NCBI RefSeq assembly: GCF_030145815.1
Contig: NZ_JAIXHL010000021.1
Location: 1-64,000, forward strand
Length of the DNA stretch: 64,000 nucleotides
Source: Sphingomonas sp.
GTDB taxonomy: Bacteria; Pseudomonadota; Alphaproteobacteria; Sphingomonadales; Sphingomonadaceae
Direction: 5' to 3'
In this document: positions 1-7,598 of the stretch, in pieces
Numbering within the stretch: the stretch's first letter is position 1
How the letters are laid out: the number at the start of each line of letters is the position of its first letter
Translations under genes and position numbers: made by a program
The notes under the pieces: model-generated
What the model was told of the DNA's origin: nothing
Databases searched by the model: none
The model's input: the letters and a program-made list of their open reading frames with translations, nothing else

Positions 1-37
1 AGTTGTGTTTCAGCGACCGGGGTATTGACGATCCACC

Positions 38-144
38 GCCCCTCCCCTTCTGGGGTGGGGTGGGGGGTGGGGCAGCGAAATCTCACCGAGACCGCTCGCC
101 CAGTGTATAGGCCCCACCCCACCCCCTCCCCTAAAGGGGAGGGG
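38..144. repeat. G-rich/C-rich inverted repeat upstream of tesB
   Basis: The left arm has four G runs separated by single T (52-72) and the right arm has four C runs (112-131), so each strand can form a four-run quadruplex-type structure. The right arm ends in a hairpin of 9-bp stems around TAAA (123-144). The element ends just before the tesB ribosome binding site AAGGAGG (148-154). It belongs to the same general class of C/G palindromes seen at many gene borders in this window. Any role in tesB expression is inference. Confidence 0.7.
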
Positions 145-158
145 CTTAAGGAGGAATA

Positions 159-1043
159 ATGACCGAAAAACGCGCGGAAACCGCTGCCGAGCAAGTGACC
201 CAGCTGATCGACCTGCTCGACGTCGAAACGATCGACGTCGACCTGTATCGCGGTGCACGCCAGCCCGGCGGGGTCGGGCGCGTGTTCGGCGGGCAGGTGA
301 TCGCGCAGGCGCTGCAGGCGGCACAGCGCTCGGTCGAGGGCAAGGACGCGCACTCGCTCCACGCCTATTTCATGCGGCCGGGCAATGAGGATTTCCCGAT
401 CATCTATCGCGTGGTGCGCGATTATGACGGGGGCAGCTTCGCCAACCGCCGCGTCATCGCGCTGCAACAGGGCGTGCCGATTCTCAACATGATCGCATCG
501 TTCCAGCGGCCCGAGGACGGCCTGTCGCATCAGGCCGACATGCCCGACGTGCCGGGGCCGGACGATTTGCGCTCCGAATTCGACCTGCGCGAAGAAATCC
601 GCGACCATGTGCCGGAGCGGTTCCGCCCGTTCTTCCTGCGCCCGCGGCCGATCGAAATCCGCCCCTGCAATCCGCGCAACTGGTTCAAGCCGGAAAAGCG
701 CGAACCTGTCCAGCATAGCTGGTTCCGCACCGCCGCCGCCCTGCCCGACGATCCCGCGCTGCACCGCGCAGTGCTGTCCTATGCCAGCGACATGATGCTG
801 CTCGGCACCGCGACCATGCCGCACGGCGTCAACTGGATGACGCGCTGGCTGCAGAGCGCGAGCCTGGACCACGCCGTGTGGCTGCACGAACCGCTGCGCG
901 CCGACGACTGGCTGCTCTACACCACCGACAGCCCCTGGGCCGGCCATGCGCGCGGGTTCAACCGTGGGCGGATCTACAGCCGCGACGGGCGACTGGTGGC
1001 GAGCGTAGCGCAGGAAGGGCTGATGCGGATGCGCGAGGGGTAA
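159..1043 (+). CDS. tesB: Acyl-CoA thioesterase II (TesB family)
   Basis: Hydrolyses acyl-CoA to free acid and CoA in the cytoplasm. The 294-residue length and double-hotdog layout are those of TesB. The N-terminal hotdog carries FGGQVIAQAL and HAYFMRPG. The C-terminal hotdog carries the family active-site trio as I read it: Asp in YASDMMLLG, a hydroxyl residue in SLDHAVWLHEP, and Gln in VAQEGLMRMR. The start is fixed by AAGGAGG four bases upstream of ATG. It stands alone on the plus strand, convergent with the next gene across a palindromic terminator-like repeat. Given the acyl-CoA ligase and dehydrogenases downstream it may release or recycle CoA in the same catabolism, but it is a common housekeeping enzyme and the link is inference. 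Confidence 0.93.
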   Translation: MTEKRAETAAEQVTQLIDLLDVETIDVDLYRGARQPGGVGRVFGGQVIAQALQAAQRSVEGKDAHSLHAYFMRPGNEDFPIIYRVVRDYDGGSFANRRVIALQQGVPILNMIASFQRPEDGLSHQADMPDVPGPDDLRSEFDLREEIRDHVPERFRPFFLRPRPIEIRPCNPRNWFKPEKREPVQHSWFRTAAALPDDPALHRAVLSYASDMMLLGTATMPHGVNWMTRWLQSASLDHAVWLHEPLRADDWLLYTTDSPWAGHARGFNRGRIYSRDGRLVASVAQEGLMRMREG

Positions 1044-1054
1044 GGGCTGCAAGT

Positions 1055-1155
1055 CCCCCTCCCGTTTGCGGGAGGGGTTAGGGGAGGGCCTGTCCAAACA
1101 GGCCTTCCGATGCTGTGACAGGCCCTCCCCCGGCCCCTCCCGCGAGCGGGAGGGG
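1055..1155. terminator. Bidirectional terminator-like palindromes between convergent genes
   Basis: Two near-identical hairpins, 1056-1077 and 1134-1155, each with a CCCCTCCCG/CGGGAGGGG stem, flank a smaller palindrome containing GGCCTGT/ACAGGCC (about 1087-1107). They lie between the stops of tesB and the SIMPL-like gene, which face each other. No long T run follows, so rho-independent termination is plausible but not proven; the unit also belongs to the intergenic repeat class of this genome. Confidence 0.55.
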
Positions 1156-1165
1156 AGACGTGGCC

Positions 1166-1873
1166 TCACTGTTTCGGCCGGATCACATAGGCCGCCGGCA
1201 GATACAGGAATACCTCAGTCAAACTCGCGCGCGACCATTCCACAGGGCGATCCAGCCCACGAACCTCGACGCCATAGTCCGAACCGAACCGTGCGCTCGT
1301 CGCAGCAGCATCGGCTGCGATCATCTCGATGATCTTGTTGCGATACTGATCGGGGTTGAGCACCGACAATGTCATGTCGCCGCTCTTCTCGATCTGCGCG
1401 CGCCCGGTCGGCGGCACCGCCTTGATGAACTTCGCGATCCGGTCGAGCGCCGCGCGCGCGTCCATGCCGGGCTCCAGCTTCACCTTGATGATGAAGCTGG
1501 TCCGCTCCGAATCCGGGCGGCCATCGCGGCTGAGCAACAGATCGCCATAATTGGCGAGCGTCAGCGCCTCGACGACATAGTCGCCGGTCGCCAGCTCGAC
1601 GCCATGCTTCCCCGCCTGCTCGATCGCGCTGCGCACCATTGCGTAGATTTCCTTGCGGCGCAGCGCCTCATCGCGCGTATCGCCGGTGATCGATACGCGC
1701 TGAACCGCGAAATCCGCCGTGCGGCGCAACGTGATAATCGGGATCGATGTGCCCTGAAACCCGTCGCGATTGCTCGACGATCGCGTGGCAGTCACCACCA
1801 CCTCCTGCGCTGGCGCCGGCAGGATGCTCGCCACCATCAATGAAGCCGCCGTCAGTGCCCGAATGATCCGCAT
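1166..1873 (-). CDS. Secreted SIMPL-domain-like protein, function unknown
   Basis: A 235-residue protein with a clear Sec signal peptide (MRIIRALTAASLMVASILPAPAQ, about 1-23), hence periplasmic. The mature part looks like a SIMPL/DUF541-type fold: a repeated pattern of beta strands and helices in which an exponentiation-like series (RVSITGDTRDEALRRKEIYAMVRSAIEQAG) alternates with strands such as TSFIIKVKLEP. No catalytic motif is visible. It ends in AYVIRPKQ. The next gene upstream on the same strand encodes a TonB-C-like protein 73 bp away, so the two may be co-transcribed. The family assignment rests on pattern only; a specific role in envelope or stress functions cannot be read from the sequence. 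Confidence 0.6.
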   Translation of the reverse strand: MRIIRALTAASLMVASILPAPAQEVVVTATRSSSNRDGFQGTSIPIITLRRTADFAVQRVSITGDTRDEALRRKEIYAMVRSAIEQAGKHGVELATGDYVVEALTLANYGDLLLSRDGRPDSERTSFIIKVKLEPGMDARAALDRIAKFIKAVPPTGRAQIEKSGDMTLSVLNPDQYRNKIIEMIAADAAATSARFGSDYGVEVRGLDRPVEWSRASLTEVFLYLPAAYVIRPKQ

Positions 1874-1946
1874 CGCCCTGCTCCCTTTTGTTTCGGATGC
1901 AGGGTCGGACTTTGCTCCGGCCGGGTCAATCGCATGTCAGGAGCCG

Positions 1947-3083
1947 TCAGAAACCCGGCGCATCGTCGTCGGGATCGTCGACCGCGGCCATGCGATACTG
2001 CACGCGGGCAATGCACCCCTGCGCGCCGCTGGGTGAGGCCTCAGCGCGCGCCGCGATGATCATGCGCCGCGCCTGTTCGCCAAAGTCCGCCGCCGGCTCG
2101 CTGGCCAGCACGGTGACCGCCCCGGTCGCCCCCCAGGGGGCAAGGTCGTAGCGGACGATCGCCCAACCCTCGATTCCCCGGCGGCGGAACGCGTCGGGGA
2201 ATTCCTGTCTGAGCGGGCGTGCCCAGCGAACCGGCTCAGGGCAGTTGCCAGCCGGATACTCCGCCTTGGGCGGCATCGCGGGGGCGGGAACCGGCGCGGT
2301 CGCGGCGCGGCGAAACGGGATGGTACAGCGCGTGCGCGGCGCGTTGCCGACATAGCGCCCGCGGCTCGCCGCATCGCTCGCCGCCGCCTCCAGCACGCGG
2401 TTGCCATCGCTCGCGACGATGCCCAGATTATGCGGCACGCCATCGGCATCGACATCGAAACTGGCGACGGCATAGGACGGCACGCCCGGCGTCTGGGGGA
2501 TGCGGCGATCGTCGATGTACGCGCGCAGCAAGATGCGCGGACGCCCCGGCCCAGCGCAATCGCCCGACTTGCGGATTTGCTGCATCACCGTCGTGAACTC
2601 CGACGGGTTAGCCATGCGCAGCGCCGCCACCCGGTAAAGATCGGCCGGTGCCGCGCGGTCCAGCGGAATGCTGCGCGGGGTGAAGGTCATGGTGCAGGCG
2701 GCCCCGGCAGCGCTCGCCGGGAAGCGCCACAGGCTGAGCGCCGGGGCAAGGTCGGTGGCTTGAACATAGCCCTTGCCCCCGGATACCGCGACCCGCTGCG
2801 TAATCCCGAGCGGACGGCCATCGTCGCCGATGGTGAACCCCATCTCATAGGAACGCGGTGCATCGACCCCCAGCCGGGCGACCTGAGTGAAGGGGGCGAC
2901 GGCCGCAAGCGGAGTCACGATCTGCCCGCCGCATTGCGCGGTGGCGCCCTCATAATCGACCAGATGCGGGCGATAAGGCGGCGTCTGAATGGCCGGCGGG
3001 GCCAGATGGGTGGGAGACCGCGGCGGGGGCGGCGGCACGAGGATGGTGGCGGACTGGGCGGCGGCGGCGAGGAGCGTCAGCAT
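1947..3083 (-). CDS. Secreted protein with TonB-C-like domain(s)
   Basis: A 378-residue protein with a short hydrophobic N-terminus (MLTLLAAAAQSA) followed at once by a proline tract (ILVPPPPPRSPTHLAPP). The C-terminal 100 residues (RQEFPDAFRRRGIEGWAIVRYDLAPWGATGAVTVLASEP) have the TonB C-terminal pattern in which basic-proline text leads into V-x-V-x-F-x-V strands and a turn around G. A similar but weaker block in the middle (SYAVASFDVDADGVPHNLGIVASDGNRVLEAAASDA) suggests a second degenerate copy. Paired cysteines occur (CGG, CTM, CAG, CTI, CPE, CIA). It lacks a normal TonB transmembrane anchor, and no exbB/exbD is nearby, so direct energy transduction is doubtful. Annotators usually call such sphingomonad proteins energy transducer TonB. 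Confidence 0.6.
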   Translation of the reverse strand: MLTLLAAAAQSATILVPPPPPRSPTHLAPPAIQTPPYRPHLVDYEGATAQCGGQIVTPLAAVAPFTQVARLGVDAPRSYEMGFTIGDDGRPLGITQRVAVSGGKGYVQATDLAPALSLWRFPASAAGAACTMTFTPRSIPLDRAAPADLYRVAALRMANPSEFTTVMQQIRKSGDCAGPGRPRILLRAYIDDRRIPQTPGVPSYAVASFDVDADGVPHNLGIVASDGNRVLEAAASDAASRGRYVGNAPRTRCTIPFRRAATAPVPAPAMPPKAEYPAGNCPEPVRWARPLRQEFPDAFRRRGIEGWAIVRYDLAPWGATGAVTVLASEPAADFGEQARRMIIAARAEASPSGAQGCIARVQYRMAAVDDPDDDAPGF

Positions 3084-3238
3084 AGCCGCAGCGTCCGCCT
3101 TTTTTGTTACCGGATCAAGGCATTAGGCGGTCGATACCGAGAGGCGGCGATCAGCGGAGCGTCCAAACGATAGAAATTGGGTGGGATTCGGACGCTCGAG
3201 CTCAGCGGCCCCGCCGAGTTCAATGTTAAATCACATCG

Positions 3239-3505
3239 CTATCGGTGCGGCGAGTTGAGATGCTTAAACCCCATGCCCATGCAAACAATGACGGCTGGAA
3301 AATAGGATGCCGCCAAAGTGACCCCAAAAAACGGTCCAAGTTCGATGCTTGTGAAGGCAATATTGTAGATCAACCATGTAAGCCCGATCGATACAAGCGG
3401 GATAATGGCCAGAAAATAAGGTCGAATCCGCAGCCGGAATACCAGCAGCGTCGCCATCAACACTATCGATAAACCCGATGGGAGGATTAGCGCGATTTCT
3501 GCCAC
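3239..3505 (-). CDS. Small predicted membrane protein, unknown
   Basis: An 88-residue, strongly hydrophobic protein with three likely transmembrane helices (about 2-22, 28-50 and 58-80) and a positively charged end (KHLNSPHR). No family recognised. The stretch is visibly poorer in G and C than its surroundings (48% in the 60 bases 3301-3360 that I counted), and codon use is unlike the neighbours, which hints at recent acquisition or a decaying gene. It has no obvious operon partner: the TonB-C-like gene lies beyond 155 bp and the SDR pair is 130 bp away. It is possible that it is not expressed. Confidence 0.45.
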   Translation of the reverse strand: MAEIALILPSGLSIVLMATLLVFRLRIRPYFLAIIPLVSIGLTWLIYNIAFTSIELGPFFGVTLAASYFPAVIVCMGMGFKHLNSPHR

Positions 3506-3638
3506 ATGATCTCGCAGGGTGTCGGTCGGAGTTCATGATGGACGTAGCTCACGCCGGAAGCAAGTTCAGGGCGAGGAAATTGGAGGGGCAGGAACGACCA
3601 CGATGGGGTCGCGAGCCGACAGGCAGCTTCCCCGACGC

Positions 3639-4439
3639 CTAAACCGCCGTCTTCCCAAACTCCTGCCGCGTCACGGGATGGCTCGACGACAGCCCGCCAT
3701 CGACCGCCAGCGCCTGTCCATTGACGTAGCTCGCGTCATCCGACGCAAGGAACAGCGCCGCCCGCGCCAGTTCCTCCGGCTGAGCACCCCGGCGCAGCGG
3801 GTTCAACCGGCCGACGCGATCCATCTTCCCGGCTTCGCGCGCATAGTCGAAGGTCGGCTTCGTCATCCCGGTCTCGGTCAGCCCTGGGCAGAGCGCGTTG
3901 ACGCGGACATTCGATCCCGACAGCTGCTGCGCGGCGACGGCGGCGAGGTTGATGACCCCGGCCTTCGACGCCGAATAGGCTGGACTGCCCGCGCCGGACC
4001 GGATGCCGGCGACGCTGGCGGTCAGAACAATGGCGCCCTTCCCGCGTTCGGCAATCTTCGGCGCGCCATGCTTGATCGCGAGCAGCGGCCCGATCAGGTT
4101 CACCCGCAACACTTCGGCCATCAGCTCCGGCGTGGTGTCGAATAGATTGGCCATGCCGCCCGAAATCCCGGCATTTGCGAACAGGATATCCAGCCCGCCA
4201 AATTCGGCGACGGCAAGATCGACCGTGGCGATCACGTCGGGCTCGCTCCCCGCATCCATCCGGATCGCCTTGGCGGTGCCCCCGGCGGCGGCGATCAGCG
4301 CGACCGTCTCGTTCGCGCCTTCGGTCTTGTCGGCAACGATCACCCGCCCCCCTTCGGCGGCGAACAGGATCGCAGCGGCGCGGCCGATGCCGCTGCCCGC
4401 GCCGGTGACGATGATCGATTTGTCGGTGAAGCGCGCCAT
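3639..4439 (-). CDS. SDR family oxidoreductase (NAD(P)-dependent)
   Basis: A classical short-chain dehydrogenase of 266 residues. It shows the cofactor glycine motif TGAGSGIG near residue 12, the NAG motif (FANAGISGG), the catalytic Ser in LTASVAGI and YSASK (Tyr/Lys), and the usual C-terminal end [13 protein letters not shown]. An acidic residue after the second beta strand (VADKTEG) favours NAD. The start ATG shares one base with the stop of the upstream SDR gene (TGATG), so translation is coupled. Substrate is unknown; classical SDRs of this size in acyl-CoA regions often oxidise a hydroxyacyl-CoA or hydroxysteroid. It is the last gene of the minus-strand group that starts with the ACAD at 8.9 kb, though a repeat separates the SDR pair from the rest. 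Confidence 0.88.
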   Translation of the reverse strand: MARFTDKSIIVTGAGSGIGRAAAILFAAEGGRVIVADKTEGANETVALIAAAGGTAKAIRMDAGSEPDVIATVDLAVAEFGGLDILFANAGISGGMANLFDTTPELMAEVLRVNLIGPLLAIKHGAPKIAERGKGAIVLTASVAGIRSGAGSPAYSASKAGVINLAAVAAQQLSGSNVRVNALCPGLTETGMTKPTFDYAREAGKMDRVGRLNPLRRGAQPEELARAALFLASDDASYVNGQALAVDGGLSSSHPVTRQEFGKTAV

Positions 4440-5203
4440 CAGATCGTCACCCCGCCATCGATCACCAGTGCCTGCCCGGTGGTGTAGCGCCCCGCTGCCG
4501 AAGCCAGGAACACGACGCCGCCGGCAATATCCTCCGGCTCGCCGAGGCGGCGCAGCGGCGTCTGCTTGTTCACCCGTGCCTCGGCTGCGGGGTCTTCCCA
4601 CAGCGCACGGGCGAAGTCGGTCTTGATCAGGCCCGGCGCGATGCAGTTCACGCGGACATTGTCGGGGCCATATTCCACCGCATAGTTGCGCGCGAGCTGG
4701 AAGTCCGCGGCCTTGGACACGTTGTAGGCGCCGATCACCGGCGACCCGCGCAGGCCCCCGATCGAGGAGATGATGACGATCGCCCCGTCCTTGCGCTCGC
4801 GCATTTCGGGGGCGACCATCTGGATCAGCCAGTGGTTGGACAGGACGTTGTTGTCGAGGATCTTGCGGAACTGCTCGTCCGCGATCCCCGCCAGCGGCCC
4901 GTAATAGGGGTTGGACGCGGCGTTGCAGACGAGGATGTCAATCCGCCCGAACACGCGGCGGGTTTCGTCGACCAGATGCTGGAGCGCGTCCTTGTGCGAA
5001 ATGCTCGCCGCGACCGCGATCGCCGTCCCCTCACCATGCTTGGCGTTGATTGCGGCCGCAACCTCGTCGCACGCATCCTGATTGCGGCTGGAAATCACCA
5101 CCCGCGCGCCCTGATCGGCGAGCGCCTCGGCGCTGGCCTTGCCGATCCCGCGCGAGGATCCGGTGACGATGGCGACCTTACCGGCCAAATCGAACAGGCT
5201 CAT
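4439..5203 (-). CDS. SDR family oxidoreductase (NAD(P)-dependent)
   Basis: A 254-residue classical SDR. Motifs in order: TGSSRGIG cofactor loop (about 14-21), SSRN after strand two (an Arg-rich loop that would suit NADP), CNAASNPY (NAG variant), ISSIGG catalytic Ser, YNVSK catalytic Tyr/Lys, and [11 protein letters not shown] at the end. Similar enzymes are annotated glucose 1-dehydrogenase-like, but the name says little about substrate. Translationally coupled to the following SDR by a one-base overlap. Upstream lies a 99-bp inverted repeat and then the kinase gene. In the Pseudomonas levulinate pathway an SDR acts on the rearranged 3-hydroxyacyl-CoA, which is one possible job here; this is inference. 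Confidence 0.9.
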   Translation of the reverse strand: MSLFDLAGKVAIVTGSSRGIGKASAEALADQGARVVISSRNQDACDEVAAAINAKHGEGTAIAVAASISHKDALQHLVDETRRVFGRIDILVCNAASNPYYGPLAGIADEQFRKILDNNVLSNHWLIQMVAPEMRERKDGAIVIISSIGGLRGSPVIGAYNVSKAADFQLARNYAVEYGPDNVRVNCIAPGLIKTDFARALWEDPAAEARVNKQTPLRRLGEPEDIAGGVVFLASAAGRYTTGQALVIDGGVTI

Positions 5204-5210
5204 CTAAACT

Positions 5211-5309
5211 CCCTCTCCCCTTCAGGGGAGAGGGTTGGGGAGAGGGGCAGTGCAATGCCCTCTCCACTCCTGCCCCTCTCCCAACCCTCTCCCCTAGAGG
5301 GGAGAGGGC
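5211..5309. repeat. Inverted repeat of CCCTCTCCCC type
   Basis: Two outward hairpins (around 5211-5232 and 5290-5309) are joined by arms of about 25 bp that are complementary except for one base (5224-5250 against 5271-5295). It fills the 114-bp gap between the phosphotransferase stop and the SDR start on the same strand. It could act as a processing or attenuating structure in the transcript; same class as the other palindromic repeats in the window. Confidence 0.7.
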
Positions 5310-5317
5310 TATTACTT

Positions 5318-6379
5318 CTACGCACCCGCCTTGCGGGCAAATTCCCACGCACTCGCCGCCAGCCCCGGCACGCGCGCCGCGGTCTCCTCGGCATGGGCAT
5401 TGCTGGCATTGCCGTCGAGCAGGCGGCGCTTGATCCCCTGCACGATGCTCATCAGCCGGAACTGGCCGAATGCGAAATACCAGTTGAGATCGGGAATCCC
5501 GTCGCGCCCGGTCGCGGCGCAGTAGCGTTCGACCATCTGCTCCACGGTCGGAATACCCGTCTCCGCCCCGGTAATGCCGCCGATGCCCGATGCGCCATTG
5601 GCGGGGATCATCCAGTTCATCAGCAGGTAGCTGAAATCCGCCATCGGATCGCCCAGCGTGGACAGCTCCCAGTCGAGCACCGCCTTAACCCGCGGCTGTT
5701 CCGCGTCGAAGATCATGTTGTCGATGCGATAGTCGCCATGGACGATACTGGTGCGCGTCTGCGGCGGGAGGGTGCGCGGCAGCCACTCGATCAGCTTTTC
5801 GACATCCTCCAGATCATCGGTCTGGGCGAGCCGATATTGCTTGGTCCAGCGCCCCACCTGCCGCTCAAAATAGCTGCCCGGCTTGCCGTAATCGCTGAGG
5901 CCCGCCGCGACGTAATCGGTCTCGTGCAGCTGCGCCAACCGGTCGCAAATCTCGTAATAGATCGCGGTACGTTGCGCTGGAGTCTTGTCCGGCAGCGCCC
6001 CGTCCCAATAGGTCGCGCCCTCGACCAGCTCCATGATGTAGAAAGCCGACCCGACAACCCCGTCGTCCTCGCACAGCCCATAGGGCCGCGCGACCGGGAA
6101 GCCGGTGGGATGCAGCCCCGCAATCAGCCGATATTCGCGATCCACCGCGTGCGCCGATGGCAGCAGCGGCCCGAACGGCTTGCGCCGCAGGACATAGGCA
6201 CCGCTCGCCGCATCGATGCGATAGGTGGGATTACTCTGCCCGCCGGGAAATTTGGCGTAGGTCAACGGGCCGGCGAACCCGGCGACATTGGCCGCCATCC
6301 ATGCGGTGAGCTTCGCCACGTCGAGGTCGTCAACCTGCTCCATCGGCTGTCCGCCGCGATGCCCCGCCGGCGGCGTCAT
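5318..6379 (-). CDS. APH-type phosphotransferase (ACAD10/LvaA-like kinase)
   Basis: A 353-residue protein of the aminoglycoside phosphotransferase (APH) superfamily. The kinase loop HGDYRIDNMIFD (Brenner motif, catalytic Asp) and the magnesium motif VLDWELSTLGDP are intact, as is the nucleotide-binding region (GGQSNPTYRIDAASGAYVLRRKP). In human ACAD10/ACAD11 this same domain is fused to an acyl-CoA dehydrogenase, and in Pseudomonas the related LvaA phosphorylates 4-hydroxyacyl-CoA. Here the matching dehydrogenase is a separate gene two places upstream. The ATG at 6379 overlaps the alcohol dehydrogenase stop by four bases (ATGA), supporting that start; Met13 at 6343 is the alternative. Antibiotic resistance is an unlikely role. 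Confidence 0.88.
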   Translation of the reverse strand: MTPPAGHRGGQPMEQVDDLDVAKLTAWMAANVAGFAGPLTYAKFPGGQSNPTYRIDAASGAYVLRRKPFGPLLPSAHAVDREYRLIAGLHPTGFPVARPYGLCEDDGVVGSAFYIMELVEGATYWDGALPDKTPAQRTAIYYEICDRLAQLHETDYVAAGLSDYGKPGSYFERQVGRWTKQYRLAQTDDLEDVEKLIEWLPRTLPPQTRTSIVHGDYRIDNMIFDAEQPRVKAVLDWELSTLGDPMADFSYLLMNWMIPANGASGIGGITGAETGIPTVEQMVERYCAATGRDGIPDLNWYFAFGQFRLMSIVQGIKRRLLDGNASNAHAEETAARVPGLAASAWEFARKAGA

Positions 6380-7461
6380 GCGAACTCGATCACGGAGCGC
6401 ACCGCGTCCCCCTGGCGCAGATTGTCGAAGGCATGGTTGATGTCCTCCAGCCTAATCCGCTCGGCTACCATCGTGTCGAGGTCGAGCACGCCGTCGAGAT
6501 ACATCTGGACGAGCCGCGGCAGGTCGATCGGGAATTGCATCGACCCGGCGAGCGACCCTTGCAGCTTCTTGCCCGACAGGAAGGTCGGACCCGGGATGCT
6601 GACCGACTCACCCGGCTTGATCATGCCCAGGATCGTCGCGGTCCCGCCCCGGCGCAGCACGTGCCATGCGGTCTCCGCGGTCTGCGGCCGTCCGACCGCC
6701 TCGATCGCGTAATCCACACCGCCATCGGTGAGTTTCAGCACCTGCTTGACCAGATCGGGCGCCATCGCGTCGAGATCGTGCGTCGCGCCCATTTTCCGCG
6801 CCAGCGCGCGCTTTTCCGCCACCGGATCGATCGCGATGATCTTGCCCGCACCCGCAATCTTCGCGGCGTTGATCGCCGACAGGCCGATCCCGCCGCACCC
6901 GATCACCGCCACCGTCTCGCCGGGCGTCACCTTGCTGTCGCGAAAGATCGCCCCTGCCCCGGTCAGCACGGCACAGCCGAGCAACGCGGCGCGGTCGAGC
7001 GGCATATCCTTGCTGATCGCGACGCAGGCATTTTCGTGGATCAGCATCTGTTCGGCGAAGGCCGAGAGGTTGAGGAAGTGGTTGACCGGCGTGCCATCGG
7101 CCAGCGTCAGCTTGGGCGCGGCATCGGCCGGACGACGGGTCGAATTGTCCAGACACAGCGACGGGCGGCCCGAAACGCAAAACTCGCACGACCCGCAGAA
7201 CACGGTGAAGAAGGTGATGACATGATCGCCGGGCTTGAGCCGTGTGACCTCGCTCCCCACCGCCTCGACCACGCCCGCCGCCTCATGCCCCGGCACGGTC
7301 GGCATCGCGTGCGGATAGGCCCCATCGACGAAGTGCAGGTCCGACCGGCACACGCCGCACGCGGCGGTGCGCACCAGCACCTCGCGCGGGCCAGGCTTGT
7401 CGATGCGGATGTCGTGGATTTCGAGGGGTTTCCCGGCCTCGAACAACACTGCTGCTTTCAC
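6376..7461 (-). CDS. Zinc-dependent alcohol dehydrogenase (MDR family)
   Basis: A 361-residue medium-chain alcohol dehydrogenase. It has the catalytic-zinc region (Cys35 in CGVCRSDLH, His59-Glu60 in PGHEAAG), four structural-zinc cysteines (89, 92, 95, 103) and the NAD Rossmann motif GCGGIGLSAINAAK with an acidic ID after strand two, giving NAD preference. It should interconvert an alcohol and aldehyde or ketone. I place the start at GTG 7461, five bases after GGGGAG, rather than at the GTG at 7488, which sits inside a mobile-type repeat. The stop overlaps the kinase start by four bases. In this group it may oxidise a hydroxylated side chain or form the 4-hydroxy acid from a keto acid; the substrate is not readable. 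Confidence 0.9.
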   Translation of the reverse strand: MKAAVLFEAGKPLEIHDIRIDKPGPREVLVRTAACGVCRSDLHFVDGAYPHAMPTVPGHEAAGVVEAVGSEVTRLKPGDHVITFFTVFCGSCEFCVSGRPSLCLDNSTRRPADAAPKLTLADGTPVNHFLNLSAFAEQMLIHENACVAISKDMPLDRAALLGCAVLTGAGAIFRDSKVTPGETVAVIGCGGIGLSAINAAKIAGAGKIIAIDPVAEKRALARKMGATHDLDAMAPDLVKQVLKLTDGGVDYAIEAVGRPQTAETAWHVLRRGGTATILGMIKPGESVSIPGPTFLSGKKLQGSLAGSMQFPIDLPRLVQMYLDGVLDLDTMVAERIRLEDINHAFDNLRQGDAVRSVIEFA

Positions 7462-7483
7462 TTGAGCTCCCCAAACCTCAATC

Positions 7484-7589
7484 GTCACCCCCGCGAAAGC
7501 GGGGGCCCATCTCCTGCGCTATCCAAACACCTCGCCGGGCGCAGTTGCCGCACGTCCGGGAGATGGGCCCCCGCTTTCGCGGGGGTGAC
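7484..7589. repeat. Perfect 31-bp inverted repeat (GTCACCCCCGCGAAAG type)
   Basis: Arms 7484-7514 and 7559-7589 are exact reverse complements over 31 bp and each contains its own hairpin (CCCCCGC-GAAA-GCGGGGG). The spacer is 44 bp. This palindrome type, starting GTCACCCCCGC, is a common intergenic repeat of alphaproteobacteria. It lies between the ACAD stop and the alcohol dehydrogenase ribosome binding site, within one transcription direction. Confidence 0.85.
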
Positions 7590-7598
7590 GGCGGAGGA

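Noticed and set aside
5318..6379. Aminoglycoside-resistance phosphotransferase
   Set aside because: The fold is APH-type, but the sequence and the neighbouring acyl-CoA dehydrogenase place it with ACAD10/LvaA-like metabolic kinases.
4832..6712. A long open frame (626 codons) on the plus strand opposite the SDR, kinase and alcohol dehydrogenase genes
   Set aside because: It spans three well-supported genes and a repeat on the other strand and shows only compositionally biased sequence.
7461..7488. Upstream GTG at 7488 as the alcohol dehydrogenase start
   Set aside because: It lies inside the 31-bp inverted repeat and lacks a ribosome site, while GTG 7461 follows GGGGAG and gives the family's normal N-terminus (KAAVLFEAG).
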